A DNA stretch of 64,000 nucleotides from an uncultured Paraglaciecola sp. (lineage in GTDB: Bacteria; Pseudomonadota; Gammaproteobacteria; Enterobacterales; Alteromonadaceae): assembly GCF_937123705.1 (NCBI RefSeq), contig NZ_CAKZKO010000138.1:124001-188000 (forward strand), written 5' to 3'. The stretch's first letter is position 1. Each line of letters opens with the position of its first letter. Position numbers and translations under genes: made by a program. The notes beneath the pieces were generated by a model that was not told where the DNA came from, searched no databases, and saw nothing but the letters and a program-made list of their open reading frames with translations. Of the stretch, positions 10,398 to 19,750 are shown one piece after another.

Positions 10398-10580
10398 ATG
10401 GATGTCAACCAAAAACGCCTCAAATCATTACTCGATCAGATTGATTCTGCATTTGAACAATATAAACAACACCCAGAATCAGAAGATTATGCGCAAGCAT
10501 ACGAAGAAGCCAAAACGGCAGTCGATCATTACATGTCAGAAATTCGCCAGTCAATGGATCAAAAAGGGAAAAATTCCTAA
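10398..10580 (+). CDS. Small hypothetical acidic helical protein
   Basis: A 60 aa protein, probably all helical and soluble (LLDQIDSAFEQYK and DYAQAYEEAKTAVDHYM amphipathic stretches), somewhat like a lone TPR-style helical hairpin. A good Shine-Dalgarno, AGGGAG at 10385-10390, sits 7 nt before the ATG and favours real translation over the overlapping alternative frame at 10402. I do not recognise the family. It lies between hemJ and folE. Confidence 0.6.
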   Translation: MDVNQKRLKSLLDQIDSAFEQYKQHPESEDYAQAYEEAKTAVDHYMSEIRQSMDQKGKNS

Positions 10581-10740
10581 GCCGCTTAGTTGCAATATTG
10601 CGAATATCAGGTCGGTATTTATGTAGATTGGTATTAGTCCTTTTCATAGAAAATGTTATCATGGCAAAATCTAATTGTGGATGACGCCAGTATCACCCAC
10701 ATAGTCTCAATTCATACCATTCATTGAAGAGCCAAATTAC

Positions 10741-11295
10741 ATGTCAGATAAATTAGCCAGTCATTACACCGATATTCTTTCCATTTTGGGAGAAGACGTC
10801 AGCCGTGATGGACTAATAGATACGCCTAAGCGCGCGGCAAAAGCCATGCAGTTTTTAACCGACGGCTATGAGAAAGATTTAAATGATGTGGTAAATGGCG
10901 CCGTTTTCGAAGCAGACACAGATGAAATGGTGATTGTACAAGATATCGAATTCTACTCTTTGTGTGAACACCACATTTTGCCCTTTATAGGCCGCTGCCA
11001 TATCTCCTACCTTCCAAAAGGTAAAGTTTTAGGGCTATCAAAGTTTGCTCGCATTGTGGACATGTATGCAAGACGCCTACAAATTCAAGAAGGCTTAACC
11101 AAGCAAATTGCCGATGCCGTGCAGCAAGTTACTGGTGCTTCGGGTGTAGGCGTAGTGATGGAAGGTAAACACATGTGTATGATGATGCGCGGAGTGCAAA
11201 AACAAAACTCCTCTATGATCACTTCAGTGATGTTAGGTTCAATGCGCACATCGGATGCCACCCGCAATGAGTTTTTGCGATTAATTGGTAAATAA
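10741..11295 (+). CDS. folE: GTP cyclohydrolase I
   Basis: Converts GTP to 7,8-dihydroneopterin triphosphate, the first step of folate/pterin synthesis. The 184 aa protein carries the zinc ligands Cys75 and His78 in SLCEHHILP and Cys146 in KHMCMMMRG, plus the [18 protein letters not shown] active-site block. Full-length zinc-type FolE (FolE1). Monocistronic by layout, with about 160 bp upstream and a hairpin terminator 70 bp downstream. Confidence 0.97.
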   Translation: MSDKLASHYTDILSILGEDVSRDGLIDTPKRAAKAMQFLTDGYEKDLNDVVNGAVFEADTDEMVIVQDIEFYSLCEHHILPFIGRCHISYLPKGKVLGLSKFARIVDMYARRLQIQEGLTKQIADAVQQVTGASGVGVVMEGKHMCMMMRGVQKQNSSMITSVMLGSMRTSDATRNEFLRLIGK

Positions 11296-11360
11296 AACTC
11301 TGGTATTACAACCTTTGTCCGTTAGGGTTTGATGCTACCTGTCAGTTAACACTGGCCATA

Positions 11361-11389
11361 AAAACGCTGAGCATCAACTCAGCTTTTTT
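11361..11389. terminator. Rho-independent terminator between folE and the yebC-type gene
   Basis: GCTGAG (11366-11371), a 6 nt loop and CTCAGC (11378-11383), flanked by AAAA on the left and TTTTTT on the right. It serves folE on the plus strand and possibly the convergent gene on the minus strand. Confidence 0.75.
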
Positions 11390-11422
11390 ATGACACTTAA
11401 ACATCTTATTTACTGTAAACAA

Positions 11423-12145
11423 CTAACGCTCAACCACAGCATTGTGGTAAACATGTTGCACATCATCGCAGTCTTCTAACATATCCATAAATTTGTCAAA
11501 CGTGGCCACGTCTTCGCCACTTACAACAGATTCTGTTTGCGGGATAAAGGTAATTTCTTCGGCATCAAATTCAATATCGGGATTGCTATCGGTTAGTGCG
11601 GTTCGAGTATTATTAAATTCGGTATGAGGCGCATATACAGTCACCACGCTATCTTCACACTCAACTTCGGTCACATCTACATCTGCTTCCATTAAGATTT
11701 CTAATACGGCATCTTCATCATCACCTTTAAAAGCAAAAACTGCCTGATGATCAAACATATGCCCTACTGTACCTTCAACGCCCAATTTCGAACTGGTTTT
11801 AGTAAAGCAATTACGTACATCAGTAATGGTGCGGTTATTGTTGTCAGTTAAACAATCCACAATCACCATGCAGCCACCAGGGCCAAATCCTTCATATCGA
11901 GCTGGTACGTAATCCTCTCCTGCACCACCTGCTGCTTTATCAATCGCTTTTTCAATAACATGGCTAGGTACTTGGTCTTTTTTGGCTTTTTCGACCAATC
12001 TACGCAGTGCCAAGTTTGCTTGAGGATCTACCCCGCCGTTTTTGGCAACAACGTATATTTCTTTACCGTATTTTGAGTAGACTTTAGTTTTGGCTCCAGC
12101 AGTTTTTGCCATTGAGACTTTGCGTACTTCAAACTTTCTTCCCAT
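11423..12145 (-). CDS. YebC/PmpR family (TACO1-like) protein
   Basis: A 240 aa member of the YebC/TACO1 family, described both as DNA-binding regulators (PmpR) and as ribosome-associated factors that help translate proline stretches. Visible: the N-terminal [21 protein letters not shown], the acidic [18 protein letters not shown] loop, [13 protein letters not shown], and the C-terminal [20 protein letters not shown]. This length group includes the E. coli YeeN type. It is monocistronic and convergent with folE. Role inferred from family only. Confidence 0.9.
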   Translation of the reverse strand: MGRKFEVRKVSMAKTAGAKTKVYSKYGKEIYVVAKNGGVDPQANLALRRLVEKAKKDQVPSHVIEKAIDKAAGGAGEDYVPARYEGFGPGGCMVIVDCLTDNNNRTITDVRNCFTKTSSKLGVEGTVGHMFDHQAVFAFKGDDEDAVLEILMEADVDVTEVECEDSVVTVYAPHTEFNNTRTALTDSNPDIEFDAEEITFIPQTESVVSGEDVATFDKFMDMLEDCDDVQHVYHNAVVER

Positions 12146-12266
12146 TTAATAATTCTCTTCTAATAATGTCGAAAAACTTTAGCGTATAGGTTTGATTTTA
12201 CCGATATTCAAGGCAGATAACAAAACCCATTGCACCTAATACCATTAATCCGTAAAACAATTTATG

Positions 12267-13373
12267 TTAAGGAATATGCTCTGAGGCAAGGTAGTCGTGA
12301 GACTGCATTTCTTTCAGGCGGCTTAAGCATCGTTTAAACTCAAAACTTAATTGACCTTCAGTGTAAAGGGTTTCCATCGATACCTCTGCCGACATAATTA
12401 ACTTCAGATTACGCTCATAAAACTCATCCACCATAGCAATAAAACGCCTAGCAATATCGTCTGTGGCTTGCCCCATCTGCTCTACGTTAGCTATGAGCAC
12501 AGTGTGATATAAACGACTTATCTCCATGTAGTCGGTCTGGCTACGAGGACCATCACAGATGGCACGAAATTCAAACATTACCACGCCATCGGCATAATGT
12601 AAGGTTGAAATATTCCGCCCTTCTACTTCTATATCTTGGTTTTTGCAGCCTAGTTCAGGGGCCAGTTGCGCAAAATAGGTATGCAAATTTTGGGTAGCTT
12701 GAGTATCTAGGGGGTAATGATAAATTTCTGCTTGCTCCAGTGTACGTAAACGATAATCTACGCCACTGTCAACATTGACTATGCGAGTATTTTGGTTGAT
12801 GAGTTCAATTGCAGGTAAAAACCTAGCTCGCTGTAAGCCATTTTTGTACAAGTCGTCTGGTACTATATTTGAGGTGGCCACTAGCACTATACCTTGGCTA
12901 AAGAGTTCCTCCATCAAAGTGCCTAAAATCATGGCATCTGTTATATCGGAAACAAAAAATTCATCGAAACATATTACTTTCGCTTCATTGGCCAAGGTTT
13001 TAGCAATGAGTTTCAAGGGATCGGCTTGACCACCTAAGGTTTTAAGCTCCTGGTGTACTCTGTGCATAAAGCGATGAAAATGAATACGCAGCTTTTGATT
13101 AAAAGGCAAACATTCGTAAAAAGTATCAACTAAGTAGGTTTTACCTCGGCCAACCCCGCCCCAAAAATATAACCCCTGAATACATGGCTTTTTCATTCCC
13201 TTTCCAAATGCACTCTGCAACTTAACTCGCCAAGTGCGTTTTTGCTCTGGATGGGTTAATTCATCAAACAAGCGTTGTAATTCTTTGACCGCGTTTTCTT
13301 GTGCTGCATCATATAGAAATTCAGGGGCTTGTAGATCGACTTGATACTTCTGCCAAGGTGTGTGCTCAACCAT
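12267..13373 (-). CDS. zapE: Cell division ATPase ZapE (AFG1-like)
   Basis: AAA-type P-loop ATPase that acts at the division ring; orthologues are E. coli ZapE/YhcM and mitochondrial AFG1. Walker A is GGVGRGKT (72-79), and Walker B is VICFDEFFVSD. I chose the ATG at 13373 (368 aa, MVEHTPWQKYQ) because the family starts with this segment. The frame is open further to 13490, but those 39 residues are low-complexity and overlap the promoter region of the divergent zapG gene. As in E. coli it lies next to zapG and the degQ-degS pair. Confidence 0.93.
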   Translation of the reverse strand: MVEHTPWQKYQVDLQAPEFLYDAAQENAVKELQRLFDELTHPEQKRTWRVKLQSAFGKGMKKPCIQGLYFWGGVGRGKTYLVDTFYECLPFNQKLRIHFHRFMHRVHQELKTLGGQADPLKLIAKTLANEAKVICFDEFFVSDITDAMILGTLMEELFSQGIVLVATSNIVPDDLYKNGLQRARFLPAIELINQNTRIVNVDSGVDYRLRTLEQAEIYHYPLDTQATQNLHTYFAQLAPELGCKNQDIEVEGRNISTLHYADGVVMFEFRAICDGPRSQTDYMEISRLYHTVLIANVEQMGQATDDIARRFIAMVDEFYERNLKLIMSAEVSMETLYTEGQLSFEFKRCLSRLKEMQSHDYLASEHIP

Positions 13374-13558
13374 CCTTTTGGATTTTCCTATAACTAATGA
13401 GTGTTTATTAACACTTGAATACAAATAAAATGTCCGCATTAAAAATGCTCGACGTATAATAACAAATATTACAAGCTTGCTCATGGTCATTAGGCGATAA
13501 ATAATGCCATAGTAGTGAAGTGAATGAACAAATATACCTAAAAGAAATAGGAGAAGTT

Positions 13559-13996
13559 ATGGATTGGTTGATGGGGTTATTGTTGCTAGTTATCGGTGCA
13601 GCCGCTGGATTTTTTATAGGCAAAATTTTTGGTCAAGAAAAACAAACTTTATCGGATAAATCAGAAAGCGAGCAAACAATTCAAGAGTTAATGAAACAAC
13701 AAGCTGTGGCTCATGTACAACAAAGCAAACAAATTGCAGAAGTACTTATGGCGCAATCGTCTACATTGAAACGGCAATTAGAGGATTACGAGCAACTTTT
13801 AATAAGTCAACAACATGGCGATGAAGACAGCGCATTGAGTTTTTTTGGCGAACACACCACCGCTTATCTACGTAACAAAAATACCGCGGCGGTTCGTGAA
13901 AAGTCTAGCTCAGATGTACAACCACTAGACTTCTCTTCTCAAAGCTCAGGCTTATTCTCTGGTAACGATGAAGCGCCGATAAAAGAAAGCAAATAG
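13559..13996 (+). CDS. zapG: ZapG/YhcB (DUF1043) inner-membrane protein
   Basis: A 145 aa protein with a single N-terminal transmembrane helix (about 4-22, LMGLLLLVIGAAAGFFIG), then a coiled coil (about 30-90) and a low-complexity serine-rich tail. This is the YhcB/ZapG layout, a factor linking cell division and envelope growth. The start at 13559 is set by the AGGAGAAG Shine-Dalgarno just upstream; an in-frame ATG at 13520 has no such site. Divergent from zapE and followed by degQ, as in E. coli. Confidence 0.88.
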   Translation: MDWLMGLLLLVIGAAAGFFIGKIFGQEKQTLSDKSESEQTIQELMKQQAVAHVQQSKQIAEVLMAQSSTLKRQLEDYEQLLISQQHGDEDSALSFFGEHTTAYLRNKNTAAVREKSSSDVQPLDFSSQSSGLFSGNDEAPIKESK

Positions 13997-14099
13997 TGAA
14001 CTTTTTCATTTATTAAGCAGTCTGTGTGTTCTAGACATTTTGTGTGTTCTATACAGTCTGTTTAGTATTTTTAAATCTTGAAATTGGAGATAACAATCG

Positions 14100-15464
14100 A
14101 TGAACAAAGTAGGCAATCGTTTTTTAGTGACCTGTTGTATTGTGGCTGCGACTATGTCTGTGAATTTAGTATCCCATGCTGCTTTACCTTTCTTTTCAAA
14201 TGACAAAAATCAAGTACCTAGCCTTGCACCCATGCTGGATAAAGCGACCCCTGCCATAGTCAGTATTTCAGTTGAAGGCACTCAAGTTTCTCGGCAACGT
14301 GTTCCCGAAATGTTTAAACATTTTTTTGGCGGCCCAGATGAGCAGGTTCAAGAAAGACCCTTTAAAGGCCTAGGTTCGGGCGTCATTATTGATGCCAAAG
14401 CGGGTTATGTAGTAACCAATAATCATGTAGTAGACAATGCCGATGAAATTACCGTCAAGTTAACTGATGGACGTGAATTTAAAGCAAAGAAACTAGGCGC
14501 TGATAAACAAAGTGATATTGCACTACTAAAAATAGAGCCTGATGCGTTAACCGCTCTGCCGCTAGCTAATTCAGATGAATTGCGCGTGGGTGATTTTGTG
14601 GTGGCTATTGGTAATCCATTTGGCCTTAATCAAACGGTCACCTCGGGAATTGTAAGTGCCCTTGGACGATCTGGTTTAAATATTGGTGGATATGAGAACT
14701 TTATCCAAACAGATGCGGCAATCAATAGAGGAAACTCAGGTGGTGCACTGGTCAGCCTAAGAGGTGAATTGGTTGGCATTAACACCGCGATTTTCGGACC
14801 AAATGGTGGCAATGTTGGCATTGGCTTTGCCATCCCTAGCAACATGATGAAAAGCTTAGTCGACCAAATTATTGAGTTTGGTGAAGTTCGTCGTGGCTTA
14901 CTTGGTATTATCGGGCAAGACATCGATTCAGGCTTAGCTGAAGCCATGAATTTAGATGTCAATCAAGGAGCATTTGTTAGTGAAGTGTCACCCGATTCTG
15001 CGGCAGATAAAGGTGGTATTCAGGCCGGTGACATCATTATTGAAATTAATAACAGAGCTGTAGCCAGCTTTCTAGAGTTAAGAGCGAAAGTGGCTAGCAA
15101 AGGAGCGGGGGCTAAGCTTGAGTTAACCGTACTTCGCAAAGGAAAACGTATAACAATACAAGTAGTACTAGGCGATGCGACCCAAAATGTCGTAGTGGCC
15201 AAAGAAATACACCCTGCCTTAGAAGGCGCAACCTTAAGCAACGGTAAAACCCAGCAAGGTGACGATGGGGTGATGATTTCGGAACTTGCTCCACGCTCTC
15301 CTGCGGCGCGCATTGGATTGCAAGACGGTGACGTGATTATTGGCATTAATCGCAAAAAGATTGATACAGTGGTGCAATTACGAAGCGAATTAGCAGATGC
15401 TAAAGGTGTTATCGCCCTAAATGTTAAACGCGGTATCTCCTCTTTGTATTTAGTGATCCGTTAA
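14100..15464 (+). CDS. degQ: Periplasmic serine endoprotease DegQ/DegP
   Basis: HtrA-family protease/chaperone of 454 aa. An N-terminal signal peptide (about 1-28, ending SHA) leads to a trypsin-like domain with His109 (NNHVVDN), Asp139 (SDIALLK) and Ser213 (GNSGGAL), then two PDZ domains (about 265-350 and 385-450). The short LA loop and the degS neighbour favour DegQ over DegP, though it may do both jobs in this organism. A 15 bp stem-loop lies in the gap to degS. Confidence 0.95.
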   Translation: MNKVGNRFLVTCCIVAATMSVNLVSHAALPFFSNDKNQVPSLAPMLDKATPAIVSISVEGTQVSRQRVPEMFKHFFGGPDEQVQERPFKGLGSGVIIDAKAGYVVTNNHVVDNADEITVKLTDGREFKAKKLGADKQSDIALLKIEPDALTALPLANSDELRVGDFVVAIGNPFGLNQTVTSGIVSALGRSGLNIGGYENFIQTDAAINRGNSGGALVSLRGELVGINTAIFGPNGGNVGIGFAIPSNMMKSLVDQIIEFGEVRRGLLGIIGQDIDSGLAEAMNLDVNQGAFVSEVSPDSAADKGGIQAGDIIIEINNRAVASFLELRAKVASKGAGAKLELTVLRKGKRITIQVVLGDATQNVVVAKEIHPALEGATLSNGKTQQGDDGVMISELAPRSPAARIGLQDGDVIIGINRKKIDTVVQLRSELADAKGVIALNVKRGISSLYLVIR

Positions 15465-15473
15465 AATGCCCCA

Positions 15474-15508
15474 TTGATAGTACCGCTGCTTCCCAGTGGT
15501 GCTATCAA
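15474..15508 (+). other. Strong stem-loop between degQ and degS
   Basis: TTGATAGTACCGCTG (15474-15480 plus 15481-15488) can pair with CAGTGGTGCTATCAA (15494-15508) around a 5 nt loop. This gives 15 continuous pairs including two G-U. No U-tract follows, so it is not a classical terminator. It may stabilise the degQ 3' end or reduce read-through into degS. Confidence 0.6.
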
Positions 15509-15524
15509 CTCTCTGATTTCAATG

Positions 15525-15553
15525 TTATTATTCATCAATCCCGCTGTTATAAT
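15525..15553 (+). promoter_or_regulatory. degS promoter with extended -10
   Basis: A perfect extended -10, TGTTATAAT (-10 hexamer at 15548-15553), has a poor -35 TTATTA (15525-15530) 17 bp upstream. It lies only 14 nt before the degS GTG codon, so the transcript would begin within a few bases of the start codon. Confidence 0.5.
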
Positions 15554-15567
15554 AATTAATACTGCTT

Positions 15568-16620
15568 GTGCTAAAAACATTACTTTTTTTACTAAAATCT
15601 ATTCTTATTGGCATAATCATTTCTTCTGTCATTTTGGCTCTCGTCCCAGACTTACGTCAAGGTAGTGGCCTTCCACTCACACTATTTACTCAACCAGAGA
15701 GTTCAAAGAAGATCAGCTATAACTCTGCGGTTAACGCAGCAGGCCCAGCAGTGGTTAATATCTATAGTCAAAGTATTGAACGAAGTGCTTACAATCGTCG
15801 TCAGCCTATAGAAAGAACGAGCTTAGGATCTGGCGTGATCATGACATCCAACGGCTATATCTTGACCTGTTATCATGTTATTGCTAATGCCAAGCTCATT
15901 TTAGTGGCGTTTCAAGATGGGCGACGTGAAGAGGCCCAAATTGTAGGCTACGACCCAATAACAGATCTTGCAGTACTCAACGTTTCAGTAGAAAACCTAC
16001 ACGCAATACCACAACTTGATGATCCTAAAACCTTGGTGGGGGACTTAGTTTTGGCCTTAGGTAATCCTTACAACTTAGGACAAACCGTTACCCAAGGCAT
16101 TGTTAGCCGGATAAATAACAATGGTTTGAATAATTTCTTCGACTACATACAAACAGATGCGGTGTTAAATGAAGGTAACTCTGGTGGTGCGCTCGTCGAC
16201 AGCGAAGGCTATTTAGTGGGTATTAATAATGCCAATTTTCAAACTCGCATTAGCCGCAGCCGCGTTGAATCTGTTGACGGCGTGTCTTTTGCGGTGCCTT
16301 ACAACTTAGCTAAAAAAGTCATGGATGAAATCATCGCTACCGGTAAAGTAACACGTGGGGCATTAGGCTTTGTAGGTGCTCAAGAGAGACCCAATAGCAC
16401 GGGAATAATAGTGACTGCAGTTTCACAAGGGAGCCCAGCAGAAGCGGGAGGCCTGCAAATTAGAGACCTGATATTATCTGTGGACAAGCTTCAAACCACC
16501 AGTATCCGTGATACTTTAGACTACATTTCAAATACCACACCCGGCCAAACCGTCACCTTTAAAGTGAACAGAAATGGTAAAATTATAGAGTTACAAATGG
16601 TTGTGGCAGAATTGCAATAG
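15568..16620 (+). CDS. degS: Site-1 protease DegS, sigmaE-pathway sensor
   Basis: Membrane-anchored HtrA protease (350 aa) that senses misfolded outer-membrane proteins and cleaves RseA to activate sigmaE. One N-terminal transmembrane helix (about 8-27) is followed by the protease domain with His103 (CYHVIAN), Asp133 (ITDLAVL) and Ser205 (GNSGGALV), then a single PDZ domain (about 250-345), the feature that separates DegS from DegQ. The start is GTG at 15568, supported by alignment of the N-terminus to E. coli DegS; no Shine-Dalgarno is visible before it. Confidence 0.94.
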   Translation: MLKTLLFLLKSILIGIIISSVILALVPDLRQGSGLPLTLFTQPESSKKISYNSAVNAAGPAVVNIYSQSIERSAYNRRQPIERTSLGSGVIMTSNGYILTCYHVIANAKLILVAFQDGRREEAQIVGYDPITDLAVLNVSVENLHAIPQLDDPKTLVGDLVLALGNPYNLGQTVTQGIVSRINNNGLNNFFDYIQTDAVLNEGNSGGALVDSEGYLVGINNANFQTRISRSRVESVDGVSFAVPYNLAKKVMDEIIATGKVTRGALGFVGAQERPNSTGIIVTAVSQGSPAEAGGLQIRDLILSVDKLQTTSIRDTLDYISNTTPGQTVTFKVNRNGKIIELQMVVAELQ

Positions 16621-16687
16621 CCTTCTGCCTTAACAAGTCATTTATTGCTAGAGGCTTATATGGTTTCCCTGTTACCCAGACTTGGGG

Positions 16688-17950
16688 TTAATCATTAACC
16701 CGTTTAATGTTAGCACCCACACCGTTTAGCTTTTGTTCAATATGCTCATAACCACGATCGAGATGATAAATGCGATCCACTGTGGTTTGTCCTTGAGCGA
16801 CTAATCCAGCAATCACAAGGCTAGCCGATGCTCTTAAGTCCGTGGCCATAACTTGAGCGCCTTTTAAGCTTGACTTGCCATTGCACACAGCGCTATTTCC
16901 CTGCAAGGATATGTCCGCCCCCATTCGCTGCAACTCGGGTACGTGCATAAATCTATTTTCAAAAATATTTTCAGTCACTACCCCTGTGCCTTCAGCCAAA
17001 CAGTTCAGAGCAACAAATTGCGCTTGCATATCTGTAGGAAATCCTGGGTGAGGAGCCGTTTTAATATCAATACTTTTAAGCTCCCTGTTAGTCATATCTA
17101 ACTCAATCCAGTCGTCACCAATAGTAAGTTTTGCTCCGGCTTTGGAGAGCTTATCTAGCACTGCCTCTAGGGTTTTTGGAGCCGCCTGAACGCAGCGAAT
17201 TTTGCCACCTGTTACTGCAGCCGCGATTAAAAAAGTACCGGTTTCAATTCTATCTGGCAATACTCGATAACGGCATCCTGATAGAGATTCGACACCTTCA
17301 ATGGTAATTTTATCACTTCCAGCGTTTGTCACTTTAGCGCCCATTGCGTTTAAGCAATCTGCAAGGTCAACAATTTCGGGCTCTCTTGCAGCGTTCTCTA
17401 AAATGGTTGTACCTTGCGCCAAACACGCAGCCATCATAAGATTCTCTGTAGCTCCCACGCTCACCACATCCATAAATATACGTGCACCTTGCAACTTTCC
17501 TGCAACTGAAGCTCTGATATATCCACTGTCTACATCAATTTTAGCGCCCATCTGTTGTAGCCCTTGCAAATGCAAATTCACCGGCCGAGCGCCAATAGCA
17601 CATCCACCAGGCAAAGACACATTCGCCTTACCAAACTTGGCTAAAAGTGGACCCAACACCAGAATAGATGCACGCATGGTTTTGACCAATTCGTAGGAGG
17701 CATCGAAATGATGAATTGAACTTGGGTCAATCACGACTGACTGTCCATCTTGACGATAGGCTTTGGCGCCTAATTCACTCAGTAAAGATAAGCTTGTGTG
17801 AATATCTCTAAGCTCGGGCACATTATCAAAATAACAGGTGGAATCTGCCAATATACTTGACATTAAAATGGGTAACGCCGCATTTTTGGCGCCAGAAATA
17901 GCCACCGTGCCATTTAAAGGTGGGCAAGCCTCTATAATTAATTTGTCCAT
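16688..17950 (-). CDS. murA: UDP-N-acetylglucosamine 1-carboxyvinyltransferase MurA
   Basis: First committed enzyme of peptidoglycan synthesis, transferring enolpyruvyl from PEP to UDP-GlcNAc. 420 aa, as in E. coli. Visible: GAKNAALP with Lys22/Asn23, and the catalytic, fosfomycin-reactive Cys117 in [12 protein letters not shown]; a cysteine here predicts normal fosfomycin sensitivity of the enzyme. Last gene of the minus-strand mla-ibaG-murA run, convergent with degS. Confidence 0.97.
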   Translation of the reverse strand: MDKLIIEACPPLNGTVAISGAKNAALPILMSSILADSTCYFDNVPELRDIHTSLSLLSELGAKAYRQDGQSVVIDPSSIHHFDASYELVKTMRASILVLGPLLAKFGKANVSLPGGCAIGARPVNLHLQGLQQMGAKIDVDSGYIRASVAGKLQGARIFMDVVSVGATENLMMAACLAQGTTILENAAREPEIVDLADCLNAMGAKVTNAGSDKITIEGVESLSGCRYRVLPDRIETGTFLIAAAVTGGKIRCVQAAPKTLEAVLDKLSKAGAKLTIGDDWIELDMTNRELKSIDIKTAPHPGFPTDMQAQFVALNCLAEGTGVVTENIFENRFMHVPELQRMGADISLQGNSAVCNGKSSLKGAQVMATDLRASASLVIAGLVAQGQTTVDRIYHLDRGYEHIEQKLNGVGANIKRVND

Positions 17951-17998
17951 GACGACACTCTATTCAAAATTACTTGGGGTGATGTGTTTTTTGTGGTT

Positions 17999-18256
17999 CT
18001 ACTGAGGAAGGTTAAACATTTTTTCACGCTTCCATTGCGCTTCAGTGAAAGTCTTGATAGACACTGCATGCATACTGCCTTCGGCTATTTTTTCGGCTAA
18101 AGGTGCGTACACAAACTGTTGCTTCTTCACTCGGCTCATATCGGTAAACTGATCACTCACCGCTATAACTTGAAAGTGAGATCCATCACCTGTTACATGT
18201 GCCTCAGCTAAGTTTAAGGTTTCGATCAAAAGTGTTGAAATTTGTTGATTATCCAT
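17999..18256 (-). CDS. ibaG: BolA-family protein IbaG
   Basis: An 85 aa BolA-like protein (E. coli IbaG/YrbA), thought to work with monothiol glutaredoxins in Fe-S handling and acid tolerance. The fold signature DGSHFQVIAVSDQF and the FTEAQWKREKMF end are visible. Its position between mlaB and murA is the same as in E. coli. The BolA-type histidine in HAVSIKTF is present. Confidence 0.9.
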   Translation of the reverse strand: MDNQQISTLLIETLNLAEAHVTGDGSHFQVIAVSDQFTDMSRVKKQQFVYAPLAEKIAEGSMHAVSIKTFTEAQWKREKMFNLPQ

Positions 18257-18284
18257 GACAGATCCAGATGTGTATTGAAGGTGA

Positions 18285-18599
18285 CTATTGTACCGACAAA
18301 AAACTGTCTACGTCGCTTATTTTTGCAAGCTTTAGTAAGCTTTCTGGAATATTTTTAAGTTCAATCTGTATAGGTCGGCGCTGGGCATGTTTCAAGAAAT
18401 TCATTACCCAAGCTAGCGCTGCAGTGTCTGCATGATCCACGCCGCCTAAATCAAGGGTTAATACGGCATCAGCCGTGATCTGTTGACAGCCCTTTTTAAG
18501 GCTGTCTAACGCCGCAGATTTAGGGATTGTATGGCGATTAAAGTCGCCTCGCAAATTAAAACACCCTGCAGCTGCCTCAGTCACGGCCAATGCTTCCAC
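18285..18599 (-). CDS. mlaB: STAS-domain protein MlaB
   Basis: A 104 aa STAS-domain subunit that binds the MlaF ATPase in the MlaFEDB inner-membrane phospholipid transporter. The typical STAS core LTLDLGGVDHADTAALAWVMNF is visible. The start codon is GTG, directly after the mlaC stop codon, implying translational coupling. Gene order mlaF-E-D-C-B supports the call although STAS proteins are short and divergent. Confidence 0.9.
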   Translation of the reverse strand: MEALAVTEAAAGCFNLRGDFNRHTIPKSAALDSLKKGCQQITADAVLTLDLGGVDHADTAALAWVMNFLKHAQRRPIQIELKNIPESLLKLAKISDVDSFLSVQ

Positions 18600-19241
18600 T
18601 TAACTGCCCTTCTTTTCAGCGTCAATATTGATAGGCTTGCTGATTGTATTATTCATTAAGTCGATAACTTTCTGTAACCCATCTTTTCTCAAAATAGACT
18701 CAAACTCACTCTGTTTACTAGATAAAAGGCTGATACCCTCTGCCACCATATCGTATGCTTTCCACTCATTGGTATTTTTATTTTTACGTAATTTGAATGC
18801 CAAATTGATATCGGGTCGGCCCGACTCTTTAACCACGGCTCTTACCGTTACCATAGTTTCATCTGTTACTTCACGAACAGGCTGAAATTCAACATCTTGC
18901 CCATTGTAATATGCCATACCTAACGCATAGGTTGTTATCAAATACGAGCGAAATATACTGATGTATTCAGGAATCTTGTCACGCGGAACACTTTTATAGT
19001 ATTTTCCGAGTACCTTCAATGCTGAAAATTTGTAATCTATGTATGGCAGCAACTCCTCTTCCATTACCTTTCTTAAGAGCTCAGGATTATCATCTATCAA
19101 CTGCCGTTCTTGCTTTATTCTATTAAAGGTTTTTGTGCCCACTTCTTCTAACAAAACGTAAGGATTGATTTCCTGCGCTTGTGTTACTGCTGAGCAAAAC
19201 ATTAATATTCCACTTATTAGAAATAGTGTCCATTTCTTCAT
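18600..19241 (-). CDS. mlaC: Periplasmic phospholipid-binding protein MlaC
   Basis: Soluble periplasmic carrier that shuttles phospholipid between the MlaA-porin complex and MlaFEDB. A signal peptide (KKWTLFLISGILMFCSAVTQAQ) precedes the conserved NPYVLLEEV and LLPYIDYKFSALKVLGKYY blocks. I prefer the ATG at 19241 (213 aa), which sits at the signal peptide and follows a GGGAGAA site at an 11 nt distance; the frame is also open to an ATG at 19268. Confidence 0.94.
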   Translation of the reverse strand: MKKWTLFLISGILMFCSAVTQAQEINPYVLLEEVGTKTFNRIKQERQLIDDNPELLRKVMEEELLPYIDYKFSALKVLGKYYKSVPRDKIPEYISIFRSYLITTYALGMAYYNGQDVEFQPVREVTDETMVTVRAVVKESGRPDINLAFKLRKNKNTNEWKAYDMVAEGISLLSSKQSEFESILRKDGLQKVIDLMNNTISKPINIDAEKKGS

Positions 19242-19274
19242 CACGTAATTTTCTCCCATCATCGACAAGGATTA

Positions 19275-19745
19275 TCAGTCGTTGCTACTAAATAAAAATT
19301 GACCTATAAGGTCTTCCAAAACTAAGGCTGATTTGGTGTCTTCTATGTAGTCACCTTGAGCTAAATTTTCAATACCATCTATAGCAAAGCCTGGTTGAAA
19401 GCCAATATATTGTTCACCTAACAATCCTGAAGTCAGTATGGATACCGAACTGGTTTCAGGAAATTGATCAAATTCAGAAGAGATACTCATAGTTACAACA
19501 GGAGTGAAGTCACTATTGCTAAGCGTAATATTGTCGACTCTTCCTATAGTTACCCCGCCCACCTTTACTGCTGAACGTACTTGTAACCCACCAATATTGT
19601 CAAATTTGGCATATAAAATATAAGTATCATCGCTACTGGACATGCTTTGATTAGCCACTTTCAGCGCTAACATAAGTCCGGCAGCTATTGTTAAGGCAAC
19701 AAAGACACCCACTAATAATTCCGCTTTTTTAGATTTCATTCCCAT
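19275..19745 (-). CDS. mlaD: MCE-domain protein MlaD
   Basis: A 156 aa inner-membrane protein with one N-terminal helix (about 8-26) and a single MCE domain (about 38-118: YAKFDNIGGLQVRSAVKVGGV). MlaD forms a hexameric ring that channels lipid between MlaE and MlaC. Length and position are as in E. coli. The gene begins 5 bp after mlaE. Confidence 0.95.
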   Translation of the reverse strand: MGMKSKKAELLVGVFVALTIAAGLMLALKVANQSMSSSDDTYILYAKFDNIGGLQVRSAVKVGGVTIGRVDNITLSNSDFTPVVTMSISSEFDQFPETSSVSILTSGLLGEQYIGFQPGFAIDGIENLAQGDYIEDTKSALVLEDLIGQFLFSSND

Positions 19746-19750
19746 TTCCT

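Noticed and set aside
10402..10626. Alternative 74-codon frame overlapping the 60 aa gene
   Set aside because: The frame at 10398 has the correctly spaced AGGGAG site and a coherent helical protein; the alternative is basic and irregular.
13374..13490. N-terminal extension of ZapE
   Set aside because: Not part of the known family start, and it overlaps the zapG promoter region; the internal ATG at 13373 fits the protein family.
17301..17696. 131-codon frame antisense to murA
   Set aside because: Mirror of murA codons; murA has full length and catalytic residues.
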